Positions 1-12,313 of a stretch of DNA of 64,000 nt are shown here, in pieces. The notes under the pieces were generated by a model, which saw nothing but the letters and a program-made list of their open reading frames with translations, was not told the origin of the DNA and searched no databases. Source of the stretch: Apium graveolens (taxonomy: Eukaryota > Streptophyta > Magnoliopsida > Apiales > Apiaceae); NCBI RefSeq assembly GCF_009905375.1, contig NC_133653.1, positions 95,158,609 through 95,222,608 of the forward strand. Reading direction: 5' to 3'. The position numbers and the translations under genes were made by a program. How positions within the stretch are numbered: the first letter of the stretch is position 1; every line of letters starts with the position of its first letter.

Positions 1-2486
1 ATTTTTCGTATGTGTGATGCTACTAATCTTATCACTAACTACTGAAAAAGATTCTCAATAGTGCGATGCTGCCATTGTTTTGATAATTTGACTTATGAAG
101 CAATTAATAAAGTTGAATTTCTTCAAGGCCCATTAAGTAAAGTCATTAAATCGGAAACATAATAAATAAATGCAACAAGTATATACAACAAATATATGCA
201 TTTAATTATTGAGAGAAAGATGATAATCCTGATTTCGTGCCATATCCCGGAGTGATCCTTTGCTGTCATCTTGAAAGGTTCCTAACGGGCCAGCTTACTT
301 GTCTACTTCTAACAGCAGGGCTCTATCCTCGAGCTTTTGTGTGTTAAACATCCACTATTCATAACCACATGGTTCGCTTCACTTTTACTTGCCCTGACTG
401 TATTATGGATCAAGTTTTCTTTGGTACTCAAATTAAGTTGGGTTCTGGGGACTTAAAGAGATTCACATGATGAATAATATTAAATGCAAATTTGACATAC
501 TTTTGTTTCTCATCGACTGTCTCCTTCTTTTCTTTAGAAGCCTTAAGAATGCATTTAGGCTTCCAAGTAGGAGTTTCCTTCCTTAGCTTAGGAGGACTGA
601 CAGTCTTTGCCCTAACATTCTTTCTACTCATGTCCTTATCAGTATATTTGCAAGTAATGGATGGAGAATGCATCGAGTTTAGATAAGGAGACAAGGTATT
701 AAAAGTACATGGCATACATTCAGATTTATGACATGATGAATGAGAACTAGGCATGCTTGGCATGTTATACTTTTGATGAATCTTGACATTATGTACTTTA
801 ATCATGTTACATGCATATACAAGATGCGAAGCATAATTACATTTAAAGCATAACTTCCTAGAAGAGTAAGGGTTTATAGGATCTTCATTTTTATTTCCAA
901 CACCTAACTTTCCATTTTTATTACATCTATTTTTCTTTTTGACCTTCTGAACATCTCTATCATCTAAATGAGTTTCAGATTCGTCACTAGAAGTTGACTC
1001 CTCAAATGACTCTACAGTTGACTCTTCCTCACTTTAGACATAGTCCTCAACAATCACCTTTTCTTCATTAAAAGATCAGGAGCATCTTCTTTGTATAACA
1101 AATTATTGACTTTTTCAAAAGCTTATAATGTATCTGATGAGTTTCATTTAACACTATTAACACTATCTAATTCTACCACATTTTTCTATCCACAATCATT
1201 GGATCCAATGTCAATTATGGCTCCACTAATTTGGTTGTCAATAATTTCTTTTGCACTAATAGTAGAGTTCTGATAATCTTTCACTTTAGATTCCAACTCA
1301 GCTATCTTACTCCTACGGACAGTATCTAACACCTCTTTGGCTTTGACCATGTTCTCTAGGTGTTCATTCGTTTCTTTAGATTATCTAAGTTAACAGTAAT
1401 GAGGCCTAGTTCTTCATGTCTAGCAAGCAACATTTTATTCTATTTAATTCCTCCTTAAAGCTGGTCATATTAGCATGAAGTTGAAATAATTCTACTTTTA
1501 TATCCTCACCGCAATATTTACAATCATACCAAGATAGATTTGTAGTGGTCTTAGAAGATACATGCGATGAAGAGGTTTCCATTGATCTTAGATCATTGCA
1601 TTATTCTTCCTCTACATCTGTACCATTCCAGCTCTTTATATCAATGACCAATTATTTGTCCTGATGTTTTTTTACCATTTTCATTTTTTCTCAGATAAGC
1701 TTCATTATACTCTGTTTGTATGGACTCTTCCAATTCACTATTAGAGTGTCCCATCATCCTCATATAATCCTTGTGCGCTTCTTTCAATAAATTGTTCCTT
1801 GTAGCATTCACTGGATATTGACTCAGTAGGCTCGTTGTCTTCAACATCTTGACTATTTCTACTAGATGATTTCAACTTATATTTGGAATTTCTTCTGAAT
1901 TTAAGTTTACTACACTTAAAAGCCATTTAAAATAGGGTTGAATCTTTTAATTTCTCGAGTTCTTCCAAAGTATAATTTTCATCTGTTGCTTCTTCATTTT
2001 TAGTCAGATTTGATCCACTTGTAGAAGCTTCTATAGTCAGTGATCCTTCAACATTTTCTTTAAGAATTATGTATTCCTCTACTACAGAATATGTTGATTG
2101 CTACAAGGTCTTGTTCCTGTTGTTCACTGTCTCATACCCATGTTTGACATTTCTGTACTTTTCCTCGGCTTCATAGGTCTTCAACTTGGCATAAATCTTA
2201 TCCAATGGCATTGCATTGAAGTCCAATCATTCTATGTTGGATGACGCTTTATTTTTTAATTGTTTGCATAAGGTAAGAATAAACTATCTATTTATCTGTT
2301 TATGTGAGTATTTCTTCCCAAGGATTCTCATCTCATCTTGAAGTTGTGTGTACCTTCCAAGCAACTGAATGATACTTTCACCGGATAGAGATTTAAACTC
2401 CTTATACTCAGACATCACAAAATTCAATCTATTCTTGTCTTCAGTTCCATCCACTATAGCTTCAATGGTTTCCCACATGTGCTTAG
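1..2486 (-). pseudogene. SIRE-type copia gag C-terminal part and protease remnant
   Basis: Downstream half of a minus-strand Ty1/copia gag, continuing off the left edge. Reading leftward from 2486 the frame gives the gag core (HMWETIEAIVDGTED..., UBN2-like) to about 2284, then lysine/glutamate-rich coiled-coil-like pieces broken by stops (for example 1741-1926). A CCHC zinc knuckle, CFKCNYASHLVYAC, lies near 808-852 and an S/P-rich tail at 428-805. Beyond the tail, around 200-370, is a decayed protease start, where NSGC stands for the DSGC seen in the intact SIRE-like copy at 46.7 kb. The upstream half of this gag is at 17774-18114; a 15-kb nested insertion separates the halves. Many stops and shifts make it clearly dead. 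Lineage is inferred from the long gag with two knuckle positions and its likeness to 44289-46688. Confidence 0.8.
2482..2486. repeat. Target-site duplication CTTAG, left copy
   Basis: CTTAG here matches CTTAG at 17774-17778 and brackets the minus-strand solo LTR. Removing the insertion and one copy restores the gag frame (VSAK followed by HMWE on the minus strand), which independently supports the boundary. Confidence 0.85.
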
Positions 2487-2519
2487 TTTTAGGTTTCGAG
2501 GCATAAAAAGCAGCGGAAA
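2487..2519 (-). mobile_element. Copia solo LTR, 3' terminal 33 bp (split copy)
   Basis: Last 33 bp of a minus-strand LTR whose remainder is at 16341-17773. It ends CTAAAA on the minus strand, one base from the expected CTAACA that would mirror the TGTTAG start at the far end. The stretch GCTGCTTTTTATGC resembles the end of the plus-strand copia LTR at 58290-58310 (GCTGCGTTTATGTGC). The Tekay element at 2520 split the LTR here. Confidence 0.8.
2515..2519. repeat. Target-site duplication GGAAA, left copy
   Basis: GGAAA immediately before the Tekay-type 5' LTR; the matching copy is 16341-16345, immediately after the 3' LTR. It proves a single insertion into the solo LTR. Confidence 0.9.
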
Positions 2520-4671
2520 TGTAATAACCCCAATTTTTGGAATTTTTGAAGCCCATATGAATAGTGTTTTGCTGATTATGCTGAATAAGAAAACTTTTCA
2601 TGCCACACTATGTAGGGGTTCTTTTATTGATCTTCTGGGATATTATTAGTACTCTATGTGGTATATAAGTGTATGTAAAGATCGTCAGAATCCAAATCCG
2701 AACACTTTGATTTTTCCCAAAAATCCACCAGATACCGAAAGAATTGAGTATAAGGTAATAGGATAAAAAGGATTTAAATTCAAGGATTATAAGAGAGGAT
2801 CATAAAAGAAATATATTGTATTAAGAAAGGTTAAGGAAACCCAAGTAATAAGATCCCGAGTATGATCCCTCAAACGATAAACGAAAACGAAAGTTAAGCG
2901 AACTGTATAACAGATCAGCAGTCATTAGCCAAGTAATTAGAAGCTAATCAAAGAGTTTAGTGAGGATGATGTCATCAAACCAATAAGAAGAGGACAAGCA
3001 TGGGAAGATGACATAGGATTGATGACATAAGCATGACCAAAGAGAAGTGTGTTGTTGGTTGATTAAGAACCACACAAAATTCACCATGGTTAAAAGTAAT
3101 AAATCAAAACAAAAACCAAAAACAACCAACCAACAATTCATTTCACCAAAAAACACAAAGTTGACTTCATTTCTTCAAAGAAAGCTCTCGGCCTTTCTCT
3201 TTTTTTTCAAGAAGGATAATCCAAAATCCAAGATCCAAGCCTTGTTAATTAGTGAGGTAATTATCTAATACTCCTTATGCATAGATATAGCTATCCTATA
3301 AGTTTGAGCTTCAAATTTATTCACAATCTCTTCTTAAAAATCATGGAAGAAGAGGGTGAATAGTGTTTTTCAAGAACTTAAATTTTTGTTCTTGAGTTTT
3401 TGTTTAGATTAAGCTTGGATAAGGACTTTCAAGGGTGATTCCAAGCTAATTAGTTACTCCCACTCACAAGGAAGGTATAACCTCTTAACCTAGCTTTGTT
3501 ATTGAATGTTAAGAGCATTATATGAGTATTATGGTTCATGAGAAGCATGATTCTTGTAGACTTAGAGTGTGGTTGGTTTTGTAATGAGTTGGAGTTGTAA
3601 ATCTTGGATTATTGATTAATGAACTTAAGTATAGTTTTAATTCATGTTTGAGAATAATATAAATTGGAGAAGTTGAGGTGTTGGGGCTGTTGTAGTATGG
3701 TATGGATGGATTTTGGTTTTATGGATGAATTTTGGTTGATTGGTGGTTGGTTTGGAGTAGAATAAAAATTGGTAATCGCGTAAACATAGCCGTCGTAATG
3801 TCCGATTTAATTTAGACTGTTTTTGCTCTTAACATCAGGACCCGAGAACTCCTTGATAGATTTAGGCCATTGCCATGATTAGATAGTTCATGTTGCGAGC
3901 TTCGTTTTGATATGTGGTTCGTTTGAATCCGATGTACGGTTTAGGAGAAACGACCGTTTTAAGTAACGGCATTTCGCGAACGAACCATTACCCCTCGCCT
4001 TACTTTGAAACATAGGTTAAAGACCTTAAAAGACTAATTGGAGTATGAATCATTTATGTAAAGTGTATTAGGCAGTTTGTAAGGCACTCGCGAAAGAATC
4101 GCCTTAAAACCCTTAATGGTTAATTTATTAAAAATGGTGGAGTCGAGGGTACTCGAGCGACTTAAGTGAATCGTTAAGCGCAAAAGCGAACGTTAGGGTT
4201 CAATTGGTTAAAGTCTAGTTTCTTAAGCGACCGTGGTTTAATTCCGGCTTATATTGTTGTTCATAGGTTACCGGACCCACTCTAAGCTTAAGTCTACCCC
4301 GGAGCACTCAGGCAAGTTTTCTACCCGTTATACTGTTGTTGTGATGTATACATATGTATATGCATTATCTTGTGATAGATGCATGATGGTTAATTAGCAA
4401 ATCTTGCGATATATTGGAGCATGTGATATGGTATATATGCATGTCTGTTTCGTAATCTTGATATATATCTGTTGATTCAAATGCTTATAGTTGCATAATA
4501 CCTATGTTAGAGATAAGCAGTAGCTGCGTATACCCTTAGTATAGGGGACCCAAAGGTGGACATTTTCTAAAACTGGGAGTCGATGTTCCCGAGTATATTA
4601 TATATATTTATATATATATATAGATATAGTTTTCAAAACTATAAATCGAATAAGGTTTATTCGATAACTTT

Positions 4672-4790
4672 ATTTTATTAATGAATATTATTTTGAATAT
4701 TCATTCAAGGGCTTATGACTCCGTTTATTTTATTAATGAATATTATTTTTAATATTCATTTGAGGACTTATGACTCCGATTATTTACTAA
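4672..4790. repeat. Hairpin-forming tandem doublet in the 5' LTR
   Basis: Two ~60-bp copies in tandem, each holding ATTAATGAATATTATTTT followed by its near complement AATATTCATT and then a line ending GACTTATGACTCCG or similar. Each copy can fold on itself. The same doublet is in the 3' LTR near 14466-14585. Confidence 0.6.
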
Positions 4791-5289
4791 TTAATATTCT
4801 TTATTTTATTAAAGAATAATGTGTCGATAATCAAACTCACTTTTGATTATTCAAATAAAGATATTACTTTCGTATAAGTATATCTTTGGTTATTTAATAT
4901 TCATTTCAAGTATAAGTTTTACAACTTCTACTTCAATTATTTTTATAAAGATTATTCTTTATGGGAATATTATTTAAATAATAATATTCAGATATTTTCT
5001 AATATATTGGGACTGATTTATTTTATTAAATCAGCATCACTCCAAATATTCTTAGAAATGTTTTCGAGTCTTCAAAATGATTTTAAAGGTTAGAGCGGAT
5101 CCCAAAACTCATTTTTATATTTAAGATCTTCCTCTAAAAGGGGATTTAAATACTCACTCAAAACCTGAGGGATCCGGCTCTGTGGTGTATTTTATATTCA
5201 CAACGAGGTTGCTGCTTTGATAAATGAATTGATTACTTACCCAACGTTCGGGAAGTAAGTCCATCTATTGAGTCGGCATAAGCAACATG

Positions 5290-5380
5290 GGCTCAGTTGG
5301 CGTCCATGAAAGTGTAAGTGGCTCAGTGGGAGTCCATCAAATACGTAAGTGGCTGAGTGGCAGTCCAACATAAGGTCTTA
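5290..5380. repeat. Three ~30-bp tandem units in the 5' LTR
   Basis: GGCTCAGT(T/G)GG.GTCCAT occurs at about 5290, 5320 and 5350, each unit ending in GTAAGT. The same triplet is at about 15080-15170 in the 3' LTR. Confidence 0.65.
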
Positions 5381-6557
5381 TTACGGCCAGGGTGATGACC
5401 AGTGGGGAATTCATCCATCTACTAGTAGAAAAGGTTACTTATTGGTATCTTTTCCTGATCAGCAAGATATCAGGTTTATGCCAAGGTTTTCTCCTTTCCA
5501 AATTCATTGGATATTGCAACTCTGTTTATAATTTTCATAACAGAGGATTTCAAGGAGTGTATGAAAAGTATATATATATATATAGGTATATATATATATC
5601 GGGACTTAATGAAGTATCTCGTAACTTCATTATTTATAATGATATTTCAAAGATTGAATCTATTCAAGTCTTATCTTGTAGTCTCATCAGTGTGATGAAC
5701 TTTTGAAACTGATTATAACTTGAACGGTGGTAGTTCAAGTAGTATTTGGAAAAGATATAAGTATATTGGAGTATCTTGTAACTTCATCTTTTAAACTTAT
5801 ATCTAGTAAATGATTATCTTATGCATGTCAAAGATTTTCAGAAAAACGTTGAGACAAGGTTAGATATATGAGATCACCTTGCAACGATATTTTTATACAG
5901 TTATAAACTGGAATTCTGTCTATATTATACATGTTAGAGGATTTCAAAGATTTGAGAGGTATATATGTATATATATACTGAATATTTTTTGCGACTTGGT
6001 CGCGTTAAGATAACAAACTTGGTTCATTTCTTTTTGACCAAGACTTTCATGAGTACTATGAGAATGCTCATATATAGTTAATCATTATACATATTATTTT
6101 GGTGGGCTTGTTGCTCACCCTTGCTTTTTTTTTCATCACACAACAACAGATAGAAAAGATGAACACGACCAAGCTTCAAATTCGCAAGCGGATAGGAAAC
6201 GTTACTCAGTTTCCTATAGGCGTTGATGTCGCTGTAGCTGAGGTAGGAACTACCAATAGGCTAGGCTTTCAACTTTTGATGTACCAGACTTATGTATCTT
6301 ATGAATTGTAATAGTGGCAAAGAAATGTAAATTTATTCAGAAACCCTTTTAAGGTGTAATGGCATATAATTGTGGAATAAAATGACTCATGTTATGTTTG
6401 GATATTCATCTCTGAGACTATAACTTGTGGTGTGTGTGTTTATTGTGGGGTCACAGTACGGAGTAGTTGATTGTTTATTAAGATTGGGTGTTATTAAGGG
6501 AAATGGAACTCGTGACAACCCGGATTCCCGATCCCGGATTTGGGGGTGTTACAGAAA

Positions 6558-6570
6558 TGGTATCAGAGCC
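6558..6570 (+). other. Primer-binding site, tRNA-iMet type
   Basis: TGGTATCAGAGCC starts 4 nt after the 5' LTR end. It matches the initiator-methionine tRNA 3' end used by many plant LTR elements to prime minus-strand DNA. Confidence 0.9.
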
Positions 6571-6740
6571 AAGCGTTATAAACCTCAGAGATGATGCGAC
6601 GATATAATAATAAACTCACAAAGATAATAAGAACTCTTGCCAAGTTCATAGTCGGACTACTTAAAGTAGCACTGACAGTTAAAACCCTTACGGGAACCCT
6701 TATAAATATCGTGATAGTAACATAGTTCGTTCTCGTATAG

Positions 6741-7589
6741 GGCAGCGGGGCACCGAACCCTGAGGTTCAGGAGCATCAACAGGAGGATGTTTTATTACAT
6801 GTTGGAGATCAAATTGTGAATCCGATAGAGTACCCTAACGAGGGACCGGATGAGATTTATATTGAGAATGTTGCGGTTGAGGATGTTATCCCAGAAGGGA
6901 TAGTTGCTGGGGAGGATCTCGTGGAGGATCCTGACGAGAATGAAGAGAGGACCGTTGAGGAATTGATGACCGTAGTCAGGGCGACTACCAGAGCAAGAAT
7001 GGCCGCGAGGGTGGCACTAGAGGATGAAGAGTTACCAAGGGCACAAAGGTTAATGAGGGCAGAAGGAGTGGGGCCTTCCACGACACCAATTATACCAGTA
7101 TCAGACCCTCTTCCAGAGGTTCCTGAAGACATCCATGAGGTTCCACCAATTCCTGTTCCCTCCTCTGTACAGAGCCCAGCACCTACTGATGAAATGTCAC
7201 CTTTATCTCCTGCACCATTGTCACCTGATACCGTGCTTGGTTATCCATTTGGATCCCCTGGGCCTGCACCACCTGCACCCCATGGACTGCTAGATGCTAC
7301 CACTCAGGCTTCTCTTATCGCCGATTATTATATGACTTTGGGTGGCCTGTCTGAGGCCCGTAATGTTAGAAGTGATCTGTTGGACCGACTTACTGCACCA
7401 AGAATTGAGGGCGGGGTACTTCCGGCAGGACTAGCTTATAGCATGGAAATGATTGAGGCTACCACCCGAATTACAGCTAGAGGCCATCTTGAGGGTCAGG
7501 TTGATCCAGCTCTACTTGCAACTATCTTAGACCTCATCACCTCTGTGATGGAACAGGTTAGGGATGTCGTGCGTGCCCGCATTTCTTGA
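6741..7589 (+). CDS. Conserved-looking 5' ORF of the Tekay-type element (no ATG at its start)
   Basis: The frame is open from the stop at 6738-6740 to TGA at 7587-7589, 282 codons. It has no in-frame ATG until about 6966; the apparent N-terminus at 6816 is a GTG. The product is very acidic at first (many E/D between 6816 and 6970), then has an arginine/alanine stretch, a proline-rich linker (about 7080-7290) and a helical C-terminal part ending VRARIS. I recognise no enzyme. It lies between the PBS and the decayed gag, whose likely start, ATGCCCCCACGAGG, is at 8000. It could be a 5' extension of gag or a separate accessory ORF. It stands out because everything downstream is riddled with stops. 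Start and function are unknown. Confidence 0.5.
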   Translation, partial: GSGAPNPEVQEHQQEDVLLHVGDQIVNPIEYPNEGPDEIYIENVAVEDVIPEGIVAGEDLVEDPDENEERTVEELMTVVRATTRARMAARVALEDEELPRAQRLMRAEGVGPSTTPIIPVSDPLPEVPEDIHEVPPIPVPSSVQSPAPTDEMSPLSPAPLSPDTVLGYPFGSPGPAPPAPHGLLDATTQASLIADYYMTLGGLSEARNVRSDLLDRLTAPRIEGGVLPAGLAYSMEMIEATTRITARGHLEGQVDPALLATILDLITSVMEQVRDVVRARIS

Positions 7590-10500
7590 TCCATGGTAGT
7601 GTGCAGAGCCAGAGCGATCAGACAAGGGTTTCATGTAGCACCGCTTTTGGAGGATTAGCCTAAGTTATGAATGATTAGTTTTAATGACTAGATGATTATC
7701 TATGGTAGTAATTTTGGGATAGAAGCGATCAGATCAAATGCTGTAATTCTCTTTAATGTGTTCAGTTATTGTACCCTCGAACAAATGGTTATGTATATAT
7801 TCGTTAATTTCAGTTCAGATCAGTTTGTTTGTGATAAGTTCATATTGTTAATTGCACTATTAACACTTAAGAGAGTGTCATGAAGTTTATAGAACTTGAG
7901 AATTCATAATTTGCAATCATGCAAGGACTGAACGAGGGAAAGACTTAAGCAAAGTAAGTAAGACAAATATCCAGAGATTCTCAAAATTTTTCCAAGCATT
8001 ATGCCCCCACGAGGAATAAGATTAGGGGCAAACCTTGAATGTGATAATCAGGGAGGTCGCAATTAAGATATAAGGAACCCAGAACATAATGAAGTGGAAA
8101 ACAAGGATTTTAACGTATAAGATAACTCCAAGTATGGGAGAAGGATGAAACATTTCATACTAAGTAAATAGAAGGTCGAGTAAGGAAAGGAGACCTGAGA
8201 CGGTACTCCTATGTGGCAATTCATGGACCTGTCTAAAAAGAACTTAAACTATTATCCCCAACCACCACCCTGAGGAGACAGTGCGGTGGGAAATTCTTTC
8301 AGGACCTTTAAGTCGCTAAGCTCTCAGAATTCCCTGGAACAAGCGAACCCAGTAGAGGCGAGAGCCTGGCTAAAGGAAATATAGGAATCATTTGAGGTTC
8401 TAAATGAATGATGAAGCACAAAAGACTGTTTTTGTCACTTACCCTCCTAAGAGAGAGACCACCCGCTGGTGAAAGACCAAGAAAGGCACGGAGCCAGAAG
8501 ATATAATAAACTGATTAAAGTTCAGACAATTATTTTCGGGAAAGTACTTCCCAAGGCTATGGAGGTAGTGTAAAAGCTTTAGAGCCAGAACAAAAGCGGA
8601 TGAGTATGATGAATTAAGAATCTAAGTTGTAAAAGTTGTAAAGATTCGTTCTGAGGACAAGAATCCCAGAACGACGTGATGTTTGAAATAAATAATTAGT
8701 GGGTTCATGAAATGATTGTAAGAGAAAGGAAAATAAAAAGAAACTGAAGTGGAAAGGAATATAAAGGCGATAGAGTTTGAGGAATGATAAGGGAGTTGGG
8801 TGTGAGGAAACCCTAAAGAATCATAGTAATAGAAATAGAAAAGTATGTGATCGTCAGGATGAGGATGATTCACTATGAGTTAAAGTTGATGGTTGAAGGC
8901 ATAAGAGATGTACATATTGTACCCCCTTTAAGTTGGGAGAATTCGAGGAAACCTTGAGATAGTTTGAAGGATAAATAATGAGACACGGATAGACTGAGGA
9001 GACAAGGAAGTAAGGAATTAGGAAAATTGGATGAAGGAAGTGACCTTCAAGAATGTGAAGTGTAAGACCGGTGGCTTGATACCCAGGAAGGGAGACGCCA
9101 GGTATGAGAGATATCCCAACATTGAGATGACTATTGAGATAAACAACAAAAGTAAATACGAAATTATTAAGAAGAAGTTCACGTTGAACACGACCAATAT
9201 CTTCCAGAACATCCTTGTTATTGTTACCAAATCAAGAAAGAAAAGTAGATAACCGTAGTTATCTTTTGGAGGCCATATTGATTGACCTCATTTTGAATAC
9301 AGATGTTATTGTGAAATTATGTATAGACTATCGAGGTGGGAATGATGAATAAGATAATCTATCAAGGATATATGACTTGATTTATCCATGGAAGGATGCA
9401 AGTACCTTTTTAAAGGTGGAATTAAGGATATAACTTCGATAACTTGAGATGAATCCTAGGGGAATGCATAAAGGTTGGCATTTCACCCTTAATAGGGATA
9501 GTATGAGTTTTGACAGTATGAATTGGAAAGGATTAAGGTAATAACAACCTTTAAGTATCAGTGGAGAAATTTTTCAGAAACATATAGACAATGGTTCTAG
9601 TATTAGTAAAGGGTATTTTGATATGCCCTGTATCTAGGGAATACAGGAGGAACGATTCAAGGATAACCTTAGAGGTTTTACAAGGAGAAAGGTAATATTC
9701 AAAATTCTCAAGAATAGAAATTTTGATAAAGGAAATATGACGTAATAAAAATAATGCCAAGTGGGGCACATGTTAAACCATGAGAAAGTATAGATTGAAC
9801 CCAACGAAGGTCAAGAATGGTGAAAACAAGAAGGACCCAAGATAAGAGACGTCCTAAGTACGATCGAGAGTCAGTCGTGACAATGATTAACCTCTAAAGA
9901 CCGAGGCAATAACTTATGGAAAAATGGTGGTATTTTTTTTACTCATCAGATTTTAAGGAAAACATCTTCACACAAGCAGCGATTGGAAATGAGGTAGAAA
10001 ATTTAGTTGGAGATCGTTCAAACGACATTGATTATAAGGAAATTTTACTATCAGGAGAGGCCAAAGAGGTGGCCGACACTTTAAATGTAAGAGAGCAATT
10101 ATAGGCGCTCGTGCCAGAGGAATACAGTGATGATGGTTGAAGCCGTGAAGGTTATATTATGGTTTGGAAGATTGACCTTCCTTCTGATGACTGTGCAATA
10201 CCCAACCATAATAGTATTTTGGTAAAGATTTAATTCATGTAATTGCCGTGAGTGGGCTATCTATCTTAGAAGATCCTATCTTGAGAATAATCCAGGACCA
10301 TGTTTCAAAAAGGACTAAACGAACCTTTGAGTTAAGTCTTCTATTGAAGGCATATGATTAAGAATGATATTAACCTGCTATCGTTGCTTTGATTGAAACT
10401 CTTCTGCAATTTTATCTGCTTCATGTCATGAAGTACGTCAAGATCTGGAGTGTTCTTCATGAATTATGAATGGTAATTATGTTAACTCCTTAGAAGAATT

Positions 10501-12296
10501 TGATACGACATGTATGGACTCCGTATGGTTAGCTATTAAGATTCCAAGGAAAATGAATGACGACAGTAGGTCAGTGGTGGACCATAGTAATGCAGCAACG
10601 ATTCTTTGAATAATGAGCCGATTACAACCGTGAGAGTTATAGTGTAATGGATGTTGAGATTGGGTACCCCTAATCGGGTTGTGGTGATGTATAAGTTATC
10701 GTTGAATAGACTGATTAAGTAGATTATCTACCTATTGAATATTTATTCCTTCTTATCAATAGAGAGTTGTATTACTATACGAGGAAGGTTGCGATGTAAG
10801 CATAGAATTCTAGTAACGATGATGTCTAGAATGAAATCCCAGATTCGATTTTCGACGTCGAGGGAGTTTCAAAGGTGATTATGTATAAGCTCGAGGAAGA
10901 ACATGGGTCTATAGAATGATGGACGGAATAGCAAAAATATTTAGGCATGTGAAATACGATGCTATAATACTTGATGTTGATATAAATACATATATGTTTT
11001 GTTCTCCTATGACAAACCTCTATAGTTCAGAGGTAGATTCCAAGCCAGATATTTTATGGCAATATTTTTTTTACATATATACAATTCTCTTCAGTTCGTT
11101 CTTTTCTCTTCGTTTCATTTCATGTAAGCTGAGAAGAACAACCCTTCCAGAAGGGGAGGTATTGCCGAATGACTATCTATCTGTGTGATAGAAGCCTAGT
11201 AGGATACCACATGTTATTTAATTGCTTGTCAAGTACTAAAGGCGGGCCACCTTCTGTACTAATTATGCAACGTAACAAGTGTTAATGATCATAGTGATCT
11301 CTCAATAAATTCTTTTACTTCTATATGAAGGACCAAGCTTTCGAAGATGGAGGCAGCTAGAGAGGAAGTGGTACCAAGTATGGTGGTATTCCGATTCTAA
11401 CGCGTTCGTGATACTAAGGTTGACGCGATTATTAAAAGGTTATAGAACGCTAACGAGCAAAAGTGTAATCAGTATAAAATTTGGTACGGAAGATAGTAAC
11501 GATTACGAACTGGAAAAGAGTGGGTATTGAGAAGCAAAAGCTGTAGATCTAGATGAGATAATGAGAGTCTGTACAATAGACTTGAAAGAAATTTGGAGTG
11601 ACACTTAACGCTGATTAAGTTTTCTTAAGATAATCGATCGTATGTCAGTATTGAGGTATCGCCTTATGAGATCCTTGAGGGAAGACAATATCGAGCTCCC
11701 TTATGATATGATGATGTTGCAGAGCGCAAGATGCTTAGACCAGCAGTGGTCCAAAGGACCAAGGATATAATAGATTTAATCAGAGGACGGCTGGTAGTAG
11801 CCCAAGATGGGCACACGAAGTATGTTGATTTAACACGAAAGGACAAGGAATAGGAAGTAGGGGACCTAGTGTTGTTATAGGTATTCCTTTGGAAAGGATG
11901 GATGTGGTTCGGAAAGAAAGGAAAGCTAAGCTCATGAATTGTTGGACCCTTGGAGGTATTAAGACGTATTGGGAAGTTAGCTTATGAGCTATCCCTACCC
12001 CCGAACATGTAGCAAGTTCATAACGTGTTCCACACATCAATGTTAAGGAAGTGTAATTCGGATGCCAGACAAATAGGGGCATATGAGCGCATAGACATGT
12101 AACCAGACGTAACCTATATGGAGCAACCATGAAGGGTTATAGATCCAAAAATGGACAAGTGCTTAGGAGAAGAGTTATCAAACTAGTCAGAGTTTGATGG
12201 TAGAACCAAAATGTGGGAAAATTATGTAAGAGTTAGAAAGTGCAATGCTAAGAAAGTATCCCTACTCATTTTCTATCTGATTCCGGGACGGAATCC
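7590..12296 (+). pseudogene. Decayed gag-pol of the Tekay-type element
   Basis: No frame longer than about 90 codons survives, but pieces are readable across frames. A gag core lies around 8310-8500 (EARAWLKEI...SFEVLN). An RT piece lies around 9310-9500, with LCIDYR, then DASTFLKVEL and later MNPRGMHKGWHFTLN where the active-site region should be. An integrase C-terminal piece is at 11650-11870 (QRTKDIIDLIRGRL-like reading). Around 11940-12250 are a GPLEVLRRIGKLAYELSLPP-type end and a possible degenerate chromodomain tail. The order fits Ty3/gypsy gag-PR-RT-RH-IN. Stops, shifts and substitutions are spread throughout rather than clustered. Confidence 0.75.
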
Positions 12297-12313
12297 TTTT
12301 AAGGAGGGGAGAC
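12297..12313 (+). other. Polypurine tract of the Tekay-type element
   Basis: TTTTAAGGAGGGGAGAC directly precedes the 3' LTR; such tracts prime plus-strand DNA synthesis. Confidence 0.85.

Larger units (their letters stand above)
2520..6553 (+). repeat. 5' LTR of the Tekay-type element
   Basis: Begins TGTAATAACCCC and ends GGGGGTGTTACA; near-identical to 12314-16340. It contains AT microsatellites (about 4600-4625, 5567-5600), a ~60-bp doublet with hairpin-forming arms (4672-4790) and a 30-bp triplet (5290-5380). Short ORFs inside it are not credible genes. Confidence 0.92.

Noticed and set aside
3047..3268. ORFs of 60-105 codons inside the Tekay LTRs (for example 3047-3268, 5392-5706, 6099-6311 and the same in the 3' LTR)
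   Set aside because: They are shared only because the LTRs are copies. No domain, no sensible start context, and indels between the two LTRs break some of them.
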